A stretch of 64,000 bases of DNA from Planococcus salinus (lineage in GTDB: Bacteria; Bacillota; Bacilli; Bacillales_A; Planococcaceae): the NCBI RefSeq assembly GCF_003719725.1, contig NZ_RIAX01000003.1, positions 186,001-250,000 of the forward strand. Reading direction: 5' to 3'. This document shows positions 16,866-25,364 of this stretch, in pieces (positions within the stretch are counted from its first letter, which is position 1; each line of letters opens with the position of its first letter). The notes beneath the pieces are model-generated. The model was not told where the DNA came from. It did no database searches and saw nothing but the letters and a program-made list of their open reading frames with translations. The position numbers and the translations under genes were made by a program.

Positions 16866-16895
16866 ACGCTCCGCAGCCGCGGAGCGTTTTTCTTC
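16863..16895 (+). terminator. Bidirectional terminator after the FhuF-like gene
   Basis: AACGCTCCGC(AGCC)GCGGAGCGTT stem followed by TTTTCTTCTTG. It also faces the convergent hom gene. Confidence 0.85.
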
Positions 16896-16923
16896 TTGTC
16901 ATCAACCTTCTGTTTTATCCAGC

Positions 16924-18171
16924 TTATCCATGTGCCCCGATCAAATGGGTCTCTTTATGCTCGTTTTTCAGTTCAAACGTTCCGACAATCGGGTAGTAAA
17001 CCGTTGTTCCGTCTTCTTGTTCCTTCAATTGTTCAATTTGAGCAGGACTCGCTTTTGCTGCAAAGAAACTTTCTTCGAGTTGTTCAAAATCGATGCCTGC
17101 ATTCGATAACTGTTCTTGTTTTATATTGCTGACTAACCAGTACGAAGCGTCCTGTTCTCCGTTTTCTTTTATGATTTTCGAAGCTGCTTTATTTCGTGCT
17201 TTTTCTCCGGCTGGTTTTTGCAGGACGTGGACAAGGTCTTCCACCATGGCACTGGCTGTCGGATACATGCCTGCCCCTGGACCCTGCAAGGTAATATCGC
17301 CGACCAAATCCCCCGTCACGTTTACGGCGTTGTCAACGCCTTCCACGTGATACAAAGGGTGTGACTGTGACACCAGTACCGGCGTGACCGAAGCATGCAG
17401 GCGCTCCTGTTTCTTTTCAATTGAAGCCAAATGCTTGAAACGCAGTCCCCACTGGTCCGCCAATTCAATTTGTTCAAGCGTGATCCCGGTGATTCCATTG
17501 ATTTTCACCGATTTCAAATCAGGTTGTTCCCCAAATACCAGACCACTTAAAATCATCAGCTTATAAAAAGCGTCGCATCCGTAAATATCGTTCCCAGGAT
17601 CTGCTTCTGCATATCCTTTTTGTTGCGCGAGTGCCAACGCCGCTTCAAACGACTGCTTCTGTTCCCGCATCTCTGTCAAAATGAAGTTCGAAGTACCGTT
17701 CAATATGCCCTGGATGGCTGTGACATTGTTAATGTTCAATAATTGCTGAAGCGTCTGGATAATCGGTATTCCCCCTGCCACACTTGCTTCATACCCGACA
17801 CCGACTCGCTGTTTCTGTGCCAAATCGAGCAGTTCCTGGCCATGATAGCAAAACATTTCTTTATTGGCCGTGATGACGTGGCATCCTTTCGCAATCGCTT
17901 GCTTCAGATAAGTGAAGCTTGGCTCTTTGTCGACAATTGCTTCAAAGATTACATGCAAATCAGGCAAATTAAAGATTTCTTCGATTTCAGTTGTAACCAG
18001 TACGTCTGTTTCAATTTCTCGGCTTTTATGTTCATTTTTCACGAGTACGGCCACAACTTTGACCGGTTTGCCAAGAGCCGCTTCCAGCTCTTCCTGATGG
18101 GATTGGATGGTTCGGTACACTCCTTCACCGACAGTTCCAAATCCCAATATCGCTGCATTGACGACTGACAT
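16924..18171 (-). CDS. hom: Homoserine dehydrogenase
   Basis: This 415-residue NAD(P)-dependent enzyme reduces aspartate semialdehyde to homoserine. The Rossmann motif is GFGTVGEGVY (residues 10-19). The catalytic domain has ITANKEMF, GYEASVAGGIPIIQTL, ILNGTSNFIL, the DPGNDIYGCDA loop and GPGAGMYPTASAMVEDL. The C-terminal 80 residues occupy the place of an ACT domain but lack the usual RxxxxDxPGVL pattern (here SYWLVSNIKQEQLSNAGIDF), so feedback control may be altered. It lies 39 bp behind acsA with no terminator between, probably the last gene of the SAM-controlled ssu operon. It would supply MetX with homoserine. Confidence 0.93.
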   Translation of the reverse strand: MSVVNAAILGFGTVGEGVYRTIQSHQEELEAALGKPVKVVAVLVKNEHKSREIETDVLVTTEIEEIFNLPDLHVIFEAIVDKEPSFTYLKQAIAKGCHVITANKEMFCYHGQELLDLAQKQRVGVGYEASVAGGIPIIQTLQQLLNINNVTAIQGILNGTSNFILTEMREQKQSFEAALALAQQKGYAEADPGNDIYGCDAFYKLMILSGLVFGEQPDLKSVKINGITGITLEQIELADQWGLRFKHLASIEKKQERLHASVTPVLVSQSHPLYHVEGVDNAVNVTGDLVGDITLQGPGAGMYPTASAMVEDLVHVLQKPAGEKARNKAASKIIKENGEQDASYWLVSNIKQEQLSNAGIDFEQLEESFFAAKASPAQIEQLKEQEDGTTVYYPIVGTFELKNEHKETHLIGAHG

Positions 18172-18210
18172 CGTCCCACTCCTTTCTTCTTTCTATCATT
18201 TCATATCAAA

Positions 18211-19923
18211 TTACGCTTTAAGGAGCCTTTCCTGCTCCAGCACTTTCAGCTCACGCCGCAATATCTTTCCGCTGATTTTCGTTTTCGGCAGTTCTTCCAA
18301 TACTTCAATTTCACGCGGAGCAGCATGTGCTGCCAATTCATAACGCACAAATTTCCGGATATCTTCCAGCAGTTCAGGTGAGTTTTCATACCCTTTTTTC
18401 AGTACGATAAATGCTTTGACGATTTCCCCGCGTACAGCATCCGGTTTACCGATGACTCCTGCTTCCGCCACTGCTTCGTGTCCAATCAGTTTGCTTTCCA
18501 CTTCAAACGGACCGATGCGTTCCCCGGAGGAATTGATCATATCATCGCTGCGCCCCTGGAAAAAAACATAGCCTTCTTCGTCCTGATACGCCAGATCGCC
18601 CGATAAATACCATTCGCCAAACTGGAAATAAGAAGCGTACTTTTCTTTGTTTTTCCACACTTCCTTCATGATGGCCGGCCACGGAGCTTTGATGGCCAGA
18701 TGTCCGATCTCACCGGCTGGCTGTATCTCCCCTTCTTCGCCCAGAACGGCCACTTCGATTCCCGGGAACGGACGTCCCATGGAGCCGGGTTTAATCACTT
18801 CAGAAGGCAAATTGACAATCAGCTGGGCGCCGGTCTCCGTCATCCACCAGGTATCGTGAATCCGCAAGCCGAGTTTTTCATTGCCCCAATGGATCACCTC
18901 GGGGTTCAAAGGCTCTCCGACGCTCAGTAAATGCCGCAGGGTACTCAAATCGTAGCGTCTCAGGATTTCATCTCCTTCCGCTTTCAGCATGCGGAAAGCT
19001 GTCGGTGCACTGTACCAGACCGTCACGCCCGCTTTTTCTACTGCTGAATACCAGGAGTCTGCGGCGAATCGGCCCCCGTTCAAAACGATGGTAGCCCGGT
19101 TGAGCCAAGGGGCAAAAATAGCGTACACGGTGCCAGTCACCCAGCCAGGATGCGCGGTACACCAATAGACATCTTCTTCTTTCAGATCCAGCACCCATTT
19201 CCCGGTTTGGTATTGTTGGATCATCGCCCGGTGCGCATGAATGATGCCTTTGGGTTTGCCCGTCGAACCACTCGTATAGTGAATGTTCAAGCCATCTTCC
19301 AAATCAACCCATTCTGTTGCGTTTTCTTCAGGCGCTGTGTTCCGCAGCAGCTCATTCAACGAAATCTCATCCGCGTCACATTGTTCCGGTTCTGCTGTGA
19401 CGAAAATTTTCTCCAATGAAGGCAGGTCCTTTTTCGGTATGCGCTTCCCAAGTTCCGTATCCGTGATGATAAAACGTCCCTGGCAGTCGGAAATTCTGTC
19501 CTTCACCGCCTCCTCCATAAACGCTTCGAACAATGGCCCTGCAATCGCACCTATTTTGACCGCTGCAATCATCGCGATATAGCAGGCAGGGTTTTTCGGC
19601 AGGAAGATAAAGACGATATCCCCTTTTTGGACGCCATTATTTTTCAAAACGGTCGCCAAATGGTCCGTCTGTTTTTTCACTTCCGCGAAACTGAGCTTGA
19701 TTTCCTGTTCTCCGTCCAAATAGTGGAGTGCTGTTTTTTCTCCATAGCCATCTTCCACGTGGCGGTCAATGCATTCATGCGCCACGTTCACTTTTCCGGT
19801 GGTATGCCACGTGAATTGTTTTTCAACTTCTTTCCATGAAAATCCAGCAAGGCTTTCTTCGTAATTGGAAAGATTATAGACTGTTTTGTCAGCTTTATTT
19901 GGAAGCAACTTTGTTATGCTCAT
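18211..19923 (-). CDS. acsA: Acetate-CoA ligase (acetyl-CoA synthetase)
   Basis: This 570-residue adenylate-forming ligase makes acetyl-CoA from acetate, ATP and CoA. It follows B. subtilis AcsA from end to end: [19 protein letters not shown]-loop [67 protein letters not shown] and [16 protein letters not shown]. The adenylation lysine is in ISGKILRRE. The start overlaps the ssuB gene by 29 bp, with GGGGAATC as ribosome site, so it is cotranscribed with the sulfonate transporter. Its position upstream of hom suggests that it supplies acetyl groups for homoserine acetylation or uses acetate released from organosulfonates. Both are inferences. Confidence 0.93.
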   Translation of the reverse strand: MSITKLLPNKADKTVYNLSNYEESLAGFSWKEVEKQFTWHTTGKVNVAHECIDRHVEDGYGEKTALHYLDGEQEIKLSFAEVKKQTDHLATVLKNNGVQKGDIVFIFLPKNPACYIAMIAAVKIGAIAGPLFEAFMEEAVKDRISDCQGRFIITDTELGKRIPKKDLPSLEKIFVTAEPEQCDADEISLNELLRNTAPEENATEWVDLEDGLNIHYTSGSTGKPKGIIHAHRAMIQQYQTGKWVLDLKEEDVYWCTAHPGWVTGTVYAIFAPWLNRATIVLNGGRFAADSWYSAVEKAGVTVWYSAPTAFRMLKAEGDEILRRYDLSTLRHLLSVGEPLNPEVIHWGNEKLGLRIHDTWWMTETGAQLIVNLPSEVIKPGSMGRPFPGIEVAVLGEEGEIQPAGEIGHLAIKAPWPAIMKEVWKNKEKYASYFQFGEWYLSGDLAYQDEEGYVFFQGRSDDMINSSGERIGPFEVESKLIGHEAVAEAGVIGKPDAVRGEIVKAFIVLKKGYENSPELLEDIRKFVRYELAAHAAPREIEVLEELPKTKISGKILRRELKVLEQERLLKA

Positions 19924-20662
19924 TCTGATTCCCCTTTTCTGATTTGGATAAATCCAGCAACTCCAAGATCTGTCCTTTCATTTTCGCCAACTCTTCGTCT
20001 CCGCGGGTTCTCGGCTTCTGGACATCTACCGTCAACTCTTTGTACACTTCGCCCGGCTGACCTCTCAAGATGAAAATCCGGTCACAGAGATATAAGGCTT
20101 CATCGATATCATGGGTGACCAAAAAGATGGAAGACCGGTATTGGTTCCAGATATTCAATAACAGGTCCTGCAATTGCATTTTGGTGAACGCATCCAATGC
20201 GCTGAACGGCTCATCCAGCAACAGTACTTCCGGATTGGTGATCAAAGCCCGTGCGATGGACACCCGTTGAGCCATGCCGCCTGATAAGTCTTTCGGGTAA
20301 AGTTTTTCAGAACCAGCCAGTCCCACGAGATCTATGTACGCTTTCGCTTCGCTCAATTTATCGGTTTTCTGTTTTACGCCGAAACCGATATTATCGATGA
20401 CGTTCAACCAGGGCATGAGACGCGGCTCCTGAAAGATAATCCCCACTTTTTCATGGACGGCTTTGATTTTTTCCTGGTCAATTTCCACCGCTCCCGAGTA
20501 ATCGGGGTCAAGGCCGGAAATAACCCGCAACAATGTGCTTTTGCCGCATCCACTTGTTCCGAGCAAGCCGATGACTTCCCCTTTTTTCGATTGCAGGCTA
20601 ATGTTCTGAAAGCCTGCCAATCCCCCGTTGAACGTTCTCGATACATTTTTCAATGACAGCAT
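19895..20662 (-). CDS. ssuB: Sulfonate/taurine ABC transporter ATPase
   Basis: This 255-residue ATPase of the SsuB/TauB/NrtD group has Walker [11 protein letters not shown]-loop [16 protein letters not shown], signature [15 protein letters not shown], Walker [12 protein letters not shown] and switch VTHDIDEAL. The PRLMPW and [16 protein letters not shown] strings are typical for this subclass. It sits 12 bp after the permease gene and its end overlaps acsA. It energises import of organosulfonates as a sulfur source. Confidence 0.92.
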   Translation of the reverse strand: MLSLKNVSRTFNGGLAGFQNISLQSKKGEVIGLLGTSGCGKSTLLRVISGLDPDYSGAVEIDQEKIKAVHEKVGIIFQEPRLMPWLNVIDNIGFGVKQKTDKLSEAKAYIDLVGLAGSEKLYPKDLSGGMAQRVSIARALITNPEVLLLDEPFSALDAFTKMQLQDLLLNIWNQYRSSIFLVTHDIDEALYLCDRIFILRGQPGEVYKELTVDVQKPRTRGDEELAKMKGQILELLDLSKSEKGNQNEHNKVASK

Positions 20663-20674
20663 GATCTCACTCCT

Positions 20675-21511
20675 TTAGTTCTGTTTGCCGAAATTGTCCT
20701 GCCAATGAAGGGCTCTCACTTCAAAGCCTTTCAGCACTGAGTCCGTCAGTTTGCCGAAAATCGCAATCATGACGATACTCGCCAGCACCAAGTCCGGTGA
20801 ATACGTATTTTGACCGACCACAAGCAAGTAGCCGATTCCTTTGCTTGCGCCCATAAGTTCCGCCGCCACAACAAACATCCACCCAAGACCAAGACCGCTT
20901 CTGACACCTGTAAAAAAAGAAGGAAGAGAAGCAGGCAAAATGATTCTTTTGACCATTTGAAGCGGCGTGAAATTATAGATTTTCCCGACTTCTATCAATT
21001 TGCGGTCCACTCCTTGAATGCCTGAAACGATGTTCAAGTAGACCGGAAAGAATACACCGACAGCAATCAGCGTGATTTTGGAAGGTTCGCCAATGCCCAT
21101 CCACAAGATAAACAATGGTACCCAGGCCAGAGACGGGATAGACCGGAATCCCTGGATGAGTGGATCAACCAGCAATTCCGCCGTTTTCAAGTAACCGACA
21201 ACAGATCCGGCGATCACCGCACAAGCGACTCCTATGCCAAAACCGATAAAAATCCGGTATAATGTCACGCCGATATGCCCCCATAGACTTCCGTCAGCCA
21301 CCAAACTGCCGATCCTTTCCAGCACTTGAGTCGGAGCGGGAAGTAAATGGCTCTCAAAAACACCGATAACGCTCATCACTTGCCAAGCGACCAGCAGCAC
21401 AAGCGGAACGATACTTCCGACTAAAGTCAATTTCAGCTTTTTCGGAATCCGGATCTTGTCCTTGCTTTTCCATTGGGATTTCTGGGGTAATACTGTATTT
21501 TTACTGGCCAT
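20675..21511 (-). CDS. ssuC: Sulfonate ABC transporter permease
   Basis: This 278-residue membrane protein has about six helices and the BPD-transport inner-membrane loop SIPSLAWVPLFILWMGIGEPSKI, the EAA-type ATPase contact region typical of SsuC/TauC. The N-terminal 30 residues are basic and cytoplasmic. A GGAGGATG ribosome site precedes the ATG. It lies between the binding-protein gene and the ATPase gene in one operon. Confidence 0.92.
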   Translation of the reverse strand: MASKNTVLPQKSQWKSKDKIRIPKKLKLTLVGSIVPLVLLVAWQVMSVIGVFESHLLPAPTQVLERIGSLVADGSLWGHIGVTLYRIFIGFGIGVACAVIAGSVVGYLKTAELLVDPLIQGFRSIPSLAWVPLFILWMGIGEPSKITLIAVGVFFPVYLNIVSGIQGVDRKLIEVGKIYNFTPLQMVKRIILPASLPSFFTGVRSGLGLGWMFVVAAELMGASKGIGYLLVVGQNTYSPDLVLASIVMIAIFGKLTDSVLKGFEVRALHWQDNFGKQN

Positions 21512-21554
21512 GCAGCATCCTCCGTTCTGTTTTCACTTCATTTCGTTCTGGTTG

Positions 21555-22547
21555 TTATTCCTGTTTTCCGATGACTTGTTCGGCATACTCCGGATTGATC
21601 AATTCATCCACCAGTTTGTCCACATCTGCATTCTGATCGATCAATTCTCCTTCTTGGAGGATGTCCCCCGCAGCCTGTAACGCTTCTACATGCTCATTTC
21701 CAGGCAACGCATTGGAATAATCCGTCCGTTCCAGCTGCTTTTGTGCCACTTCAAGATCGATGCCCGCTTCTTCAGCCAGCAGCTCAGCTGCTTCGTCCGG
21801 ATTTTCGTTGATCCAAGTCCGGGCTTTCTCATAAAGCTCAATCACTTTTTTCACTTGTTCCGGATGTTTTTCCGCAAAATCAGGGCGCACATTCAATACG
21901 CCGTACGTGTTGAAATCCGGATTCCGGTAAAATAACTCCGCGTCTGTCGATAGTTCGACGGAAGCCATATGCGGGTCCAGCCCAGCCCATGCGTCCACTT
22001 GTCCGTTCGATAATGCTGATGCGCCGTCTGAATGCTGAAGGTTGACAATCTCAACATCGCTTTCACTCAAACCTTCTTCGTTAAGCGCACGCAGAAGGAA
22101 GATGTAAGGATCCGTGCCCAACGTAGCCGCTACCTTCTTCCCTTTTAAATCGCTGACCGACTTGATGTCTGAGCCTTGTTCCGATACAAGCGCTGTCCAC
22201 TCGGGCTTTGAGTAAATATACACACTTTCAATTGGCGCCCCGTTTCCTTTAGCCAATAAAGCTGCTGCTCCCGCCGATGAACTGATGTCCACACTGCTGC
22301 TGTTCAGGAATTCCAGCGCTTTGTTGCTGCCTTGGCTGAGTACGAACTCCACTTCGATTCCTTCTTTTTCAAATTCCTCTTCTGCCCATTCAAATTCTCT
22401 GAGCACCAAACTAGTGGGGGAATAATAAGCATAATCCAGTGTTAATTTTTCTAATTTTTCATCTTTTTCCCCACTTGCACTGTTCGTGCAGCCAGCTGTG
22501 AAAGCCGCTAAACCGATTAATAATGCTACTGCCAATAATTTTTTCAT
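21555..22547 (-). CDS. ssuA: Sulfonate ABC transporter binding lipoprotein
   Basis: This 330-residue lipoprotein has a signal MKKLLAVALLIGLAAFTAGC with lipidated Cys at position 20. The mature part is an SsuA/NrtA/TauA-type fold: LDYAYYSPTSLVLREFEWAE, VEFVLSQGSNKALEFLNSSS, GKKVAATLGTDPYIFLLRAL and VDAWAGLDPHMASVEL. It binds aliphatic sulfonates. As first gene after the double S-box it is expected to be strongly derepressed at low SAM. The exact ligand (alkanesulfonate, taurine or a sulfate ester) cannot be fixed from sequence. Confidence 0.92.
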   Translation of the reverse strand: MKKLLAVALLIGLAAFTAGCTNSASGEKDEKLEKLTLDYAYYSPTSLVLREFEWAEEEFEKEGIEVEFVLSQGSNKALEFLNSSSVDISSSAGAAALLAKGNGAPIESVYIYSKPEWTALVSEQGSDIKSVSDLKGKKVAATLGTDPYIFLLRALNEEGLSESDVEIVNLQHSDGASALSNGQVDAWAGLDPHMASVELSTDAELFYRNPDFNTYGVLNVRPDFAEKHPEQVKKVIELYEKARTWINENPDEAAELLAEEAGIDLEVAQKQLERTDYSNALPGNEHVEALQAAGDILQEGELIDQNADVDKLVDELINPEYAEQVIGKQE

Positions 22548-22630
22548 TGTTGTTTCCTCCTCATTTTTAGTACCTCAATTGGAAAACTTGGTTTTCAGCT
22601 TAAATACAGGCATTGCTTTACGTTTTTCCC

Positions 22631-22663
22631 AAAATAAAAATCCCCCTTCAGCAAGAAGAGGGA
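22631..22663 (-). terminator. Expression-platform terminator of the promoter-distal S-box
   Basis: On the minus strand, TCCCTCTTC / GAAGGGGGA stem with loop TTGCT, followed by TTTTTATTTT. It lies about 85 bases before the ssuA start. Confidence 0.85.
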
Positions 22664-22670
22664 CATCTGC

Positions 22671-22785
22671 CTCTTCTCATCTCTCAGGCACCAACCGCCT
22701 GCAGGAATTAGCACCTTTTCAAGCATATGCTTGCTGGTTGCCGGGCTTCACAGGGCCTTGTCCCTCCGCCTCTCTGGATAAGAAG
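22671..22785 (-). promoter_or_regulatory. SAM-I (S-box) riboswitch, distal member of a tandem pair
   Basis: The minus strand reads CTTCTTATCCAGAGAGGCGG, AGGGACAAGGCCC, AGCCCGGCAACC, AAAGGTGCTAATTCC and the closing GAGATGAGAAGAG. All S-box core elements are intact, and it has its own terminator at 22631-22663. Confidence 0.96.
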
Positions 22786-22852
22786 TAATTATTCAGTTAT
22801 ATTCTTTGTTGCTTTGGGGGAACTGATTGCTGTTAATCTTTTTCCCCTTTCC

Positions 22853-22884
22853 CCAAAAGAAAAAGACCTTCTCAAGAGAAGGCC
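22853..22884 (-). terminator. Expression-platform terminator of the promoter-proximal S-box
   Basis: On the minus strand, GGCCTTCTC / GAGAAGGTC stem closed by a 2-base loop, then TTTTTCTTTT. It would stop transcription before the second aptamer is made. Confidence 0.85.
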
Positions 22885-22890
22885 TTTGCT

Positions 22891-23006
22891 CCTTCTCTTA
22901 TCTTCCAAGTAGTCGCCTACCTGCTGGAATTAGCACCTTTTCAAGCATCGCTTGCTGGTTGCCGGGTTTCACAGGGCCAAGTCCCTCCACCACTCTGGAT
23001 AAGAGT
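22891..23006 (-). promoter_or_regulatory. SAM-I (S-box) riboswitch, proximal member of a tandem pair
   Basis: The minus strand reads ACTCTTATCCAGAGTGGTGG, AGGGACTTGGCCC, AACCCGGCAACC, AAAGGTGCTAATTCC and GGAAGATAAGAGAAGG. The aptamer core is complete. It is the first structure made after the promoter at 23053-23081, and 105 bases of linker plus terminator separate it from the second aptamer. Confidence 0.96.
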
Positions 23007-23052
23007 ATGTAATTGTAATTTCCTGGTTCATGTAATTTAAGCTATGCTGATG

Positions 23053-23081
23053 ATTGTATGCCAGTCTGAATTCATTGTCAA
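23053..23081 (-). promoter_or_regulatory. Sigma-A promoter of the ssu-acsA-hom operon
   Basis: On the minus strand there are TTGACA (23076-23081), a 17-bp spacer and TACAAT (23053-23058), a near-consensus promoter. The start should fall about 40 bases before the first aptamer. Confidence 0.82.
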
Positions 23082-23211
23082 TAATATTTTCAAATTTTCC
23101 TGAAAGTTACATTAAATTTTATAAATTTCACGAAACAGACAGGAGACACTGATATAGTAAAATACATACACAGGCCTGCCATGACTTTTACTCAAAAGGA
23201 GCAATGATCCG

Positions 23212-23889
23212 ATGTTTCCACCACAGTTAAAACATGAATTATCTTCTTATGCCGTTTCTGTAGATCGACAGCCTCTGCATGCTCTTCCAGCAACTACTGA
23301 AGATTTCATCTGCGGACTGCAGGAATGGAGCGGAGCTGAACATGCCGGAGTCGCCGTCTCTTATTTTTTTCGTCAATACGCTTTGTTCGTTTCTGCCCAA
23401 TTTAATTTGATTACTCATCATAACGGCTATTTTGCCGGTTCCATTGAACAGATGTCATTCGACCGGGTCCACAATTACGGATTTAACCTGCTGCAAACGC
23501 ACGTCCGTTCAGCCGACTTTCAATTGATTTCTCCAGAAGAGCGTTTTGACGCATTTCATTTTATTCTTCACGAACAAATCGCCGCTTTTATCAGTGAGTT
23601 TCGTATCCATGTGAAAATCTCACCGATTATCCTTTGGGAAAATATACTGGGCTCCCTTATCTGGTTTTATGCCAACCTGGAAAAACGGAATCCGAGACGC
23701 GCAGCTGAAGACATGGAGTGGCTGATGGATGCTGCAAACTGGGCGCCGTTAAAAAAATCTTATTTGGCTGCGATGCTGGGAACAGCTTCTCTTGAACAAG
23801 CGGTTTCCCGGCCTTTACGGAAAACATGCTGTTTGTATAAAGAACTTCCACACTTTGATACTTGCGCATTTTGTCCGCAGCCCCATTAA
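23212..23889 (+). CDS. Stand-alone FhuF-like [2Fe-2S] protein
   Basis: This 225-residue protein carries the same C-terminal signature as the gene at 16221: Cys206, 207, 218 and 221 in CCLYKELPHFDTCAFCP. Upstream it has IILWENILGSLIWFYANLE, parallel to LILWENIWGYVIWMYG in the other copy. The N-terminal halves diverge. It is probably a ferric-siderophore reductase or release factor, but it is monocistronic and no convincing Fur box was found in the 200 bp upstream, so a different trigger or substrate is possible. AAAGGAG is about 10 bases before the ATG. Confidence 0.78.
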   Translation: MFPPQLKHELSSYAVSVDRQPLHALPATTEDFICGLQEWSGAEHAGVAVSYFFRQYALFVSAQFNLITHHNGYFAGSIEQMSFDRVHNYGFNLLQTHVRSADFQLISPEERFDAFHFILHEQIAAFISEFRIHVKISPIILWENILGSLIWFYANLEKRNPRRAAEDMEWLMDAANWAPLKKSYLAAMLGTASLEQAVSRPLRKTCCLYKELPHFDTCAFCPQPH

Positions 23890-23903
23890 CAAAAATACGC
23901 ATT

Positions 23904-23944
23904 AAAAAAGGCTCCAGCAATTACGCTGGAGCTTTCGTTTTTTA
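23904..23944 (+). terminator. Bidirectional terminator after the second FhuF-like gene
   Basis: GCTCCAGC(AATTAC)GCTGGAGC stem with A-run before and TTTCGTTTTTT after, between convergent genes. Confidence 0.8.
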
Positions 23945-24829
23945 TTTTTCAAAAACCTCGTGGAGGATATTGGACGGTTGAGAGTTGATCAAGTTTTTGT
24001 AAATGCAGCTGTTCGGCTTTTTCTGCAAAGCTCTTGAGAAAGATTTGGCGTGTTCCGCTTCCCCGACAATATGAATCTCTTCCCAATGACGCTCTTTTTT
24101 CAGCTTTTCAATTTTACCGCCCATGTCTTTGTAAAAACGTTCCAGGTTCTCTTTTAAGCGGTGATCCAATTCGTCGACAGGACTTCCGCCGCCGCTTCCG
24201 CCAATTACCGGACTGTTCCCTCCTGCGGCACCGCCGCCAACTGACCCAGCGGCACCCGAGCGTGCAGTTCCGGCACCGGCTCTGCCTTGGACTCTTCCTG
24301 AACTGCGCACACCTTTTTGTTCTGTCCATACTTCCAGTCCAGAATCGAACTCGTAATAAATTTCATCATTTATAATTCCCATCGATGTATCCAGAACACG
24401 GACGCCTTTAAAGCTAGGCAATACAACCCCTGCGTACGGGTAAGCTTTGTACATGTATCTTAACTCATCAAGCACAGGCTTGGTTTCCCAATGGAAACTG
24501 GTCTTCACCGGCACTTGCACGTAATGGACGGACCAAAGATCATCATGCGTGGATGCAAAAATAACGACACCCTTTTGGAGGTCGTTTTGATGATCGAGGA
24601 TTTCCTGTTCTACTTTTTTTCTGAGTTTCTTGTAATTTTTTATTTCCGTTTCGTCGTGAGACGCGGTCAAGTACTCATCCAATCGCTTTAAACCATTCTT
24701 AAGATGGATTTTCCATGCACCGCTCTGCGCATTCAAATCAGCAGGGTTTGTATTCAAATAAACACTCAACACACACCGATCTTCACATTCGAAACTTTTT
24801 AGTTTCTGGATTTCATCGTATAACGTCAT
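23942..24829 (-). CDS. VLRF1/baeRF-type peptide-release-factor-like protein
   Basis: This 295-residue protein is related to archaeo-eukaryotic release factor 1 and Vms1-like factors of Bacilli. The N-terminal domain begins MTLYDEIQKLKSFECEDRCV and continues LSVYLNTNPADLNAQSGAWK, the usual baeRF opening. The middle domain contains a G-x-x-Q string (SSGRVQGR, near residue 180) followed by a long Gly/Ala-rich loop. This is the place where eRF1 carries GGQ and Vms1 carries GxxQ for peptidyl-tRNA hydrolysis. The C-terminal domain (about 225-295) reads LKKERHWEEIHIVGEAEHA. The start at 24829 has GGAGG upstream. A rescue role on stalled ribosomes is inferred from the family. Confidence 0.75.
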   Translation of the reverse strand: MTLYDEIQKLKSFECEDRCVLSVYLNTNPADLNAQSGAWKIHLKNGLKRLDEYLTASHDETEIKNYKKLRKKVEQEILDHQNDLQKGVVIFASTHDDLWSVHYVQVPVKTSFHWETKPVLDELRYMYKAYPYAGVVLPSFKGVRVLDTSMGIINDEIYYEFDSGLEVWTEQKGVRSSGRVQGRAGAGTARSGAAGSVGGGAAGGNSPVIGGSGGGSPVDELDHRLKENLERFYKDMGGKIEKLKKERHWEEIHIVGEAEHAKSFSRALQKKPNSCIYKNLINSQPSNILHEVFEK

Positions 24830-24991
24830 GCATTCATCATCCTCCTTAAATTCCATCCTTGTTCATGTATTTACCCTAAGCCGAAGGGAATAAACGAGAC
24901 TTTCGATTCTTTATTCAAAATTCTGACGTTTAAATACTTTGCAGACGTGGTAAATAAGGAATGCAATCAAAAAAAGGAGTGAGGATTTCAA

Positions 24992-25300
24992 ATGGAGAAC
25001 ATGGACAAAAAAGTCGAAAATAAATTGAAGCAAATGGACAAGGAGAACAATGAGGAAATCCTGGAGAACTTCAATAATTTCAAGCAGTATTTAAGCGAAA
25101 AAGTGGAAATGGGCCAGAAGATGGGCTTGAGCGAAGAACGTCTTGCCCAACTCACTGAAAAAGTAGCCGGATATTTGGCGAAAAACGAAGAACCCCGCAA
25201 CCGTGAAGAACATCTGTTACAGCAGTTATGGACAGTAGGTTCAAAAGAAGAACAGCATATGCTGGCACACATGCTGCTGCGTATGGTGGAAAAGGAATAA
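24992..25300 (+). CDS. DUF3243 protein (YmfJ-like)
   Basis: This 102-residue soluble helical protein has the core FNNFKQYLSEKVEMGQKMGL, VAGYLAKNEEPRNREE and LWTVGSKEEQHMLAHMLLRMV, which follows B. subtilis YmfJ. An extra charged N-terminal helix of about 20 residues precedes the core. The site AAAGGAGTG supports the ATG. Function is unknown. In Bacillus the gene neighbours ymfK-ymfM, but here it stands alone. Confidence 0.82.
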   Translation: MENMDKKVENKLKQMDKENNEEILENFNNFKQYLSEKVEMGQKMGLSEERLAQLTEKVAGYLAKNEEPRNREEHLLQQLWTVGSKEEQHMLAHMLLRMVEKE

Positions 25301-25304
25301 CAAA

Positions 25305-25347
25305 AAACAACAAGCGGCTTTCCCTCTGGGAAGGCCGCTTGTTGTTT
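25305..25347 (+). terminator. Bidirectional terminator between ymfJ-like gene and helicase
   Basis: AACAACAAGCGGC pairs with GCCGCTTGTTGTT across a loop that contains a further TTCCC/GGGAA pairing. Confidence 0.8.
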
Positions 25348-25364
25348 GAATGGGAAACTGTCAC

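Noticed and set aside
18172..18210. T-box or second riboswitch before hom
   Set aside because: The acsA-hom spacer is only 39 bp and shows no T-box sequence or stem.
23082..23211. Fur box before the solitary FhuF-like gene
   Set aside because: Best match is a loose AT-rich string with too many mismatches to the 7-1-7 pattern.
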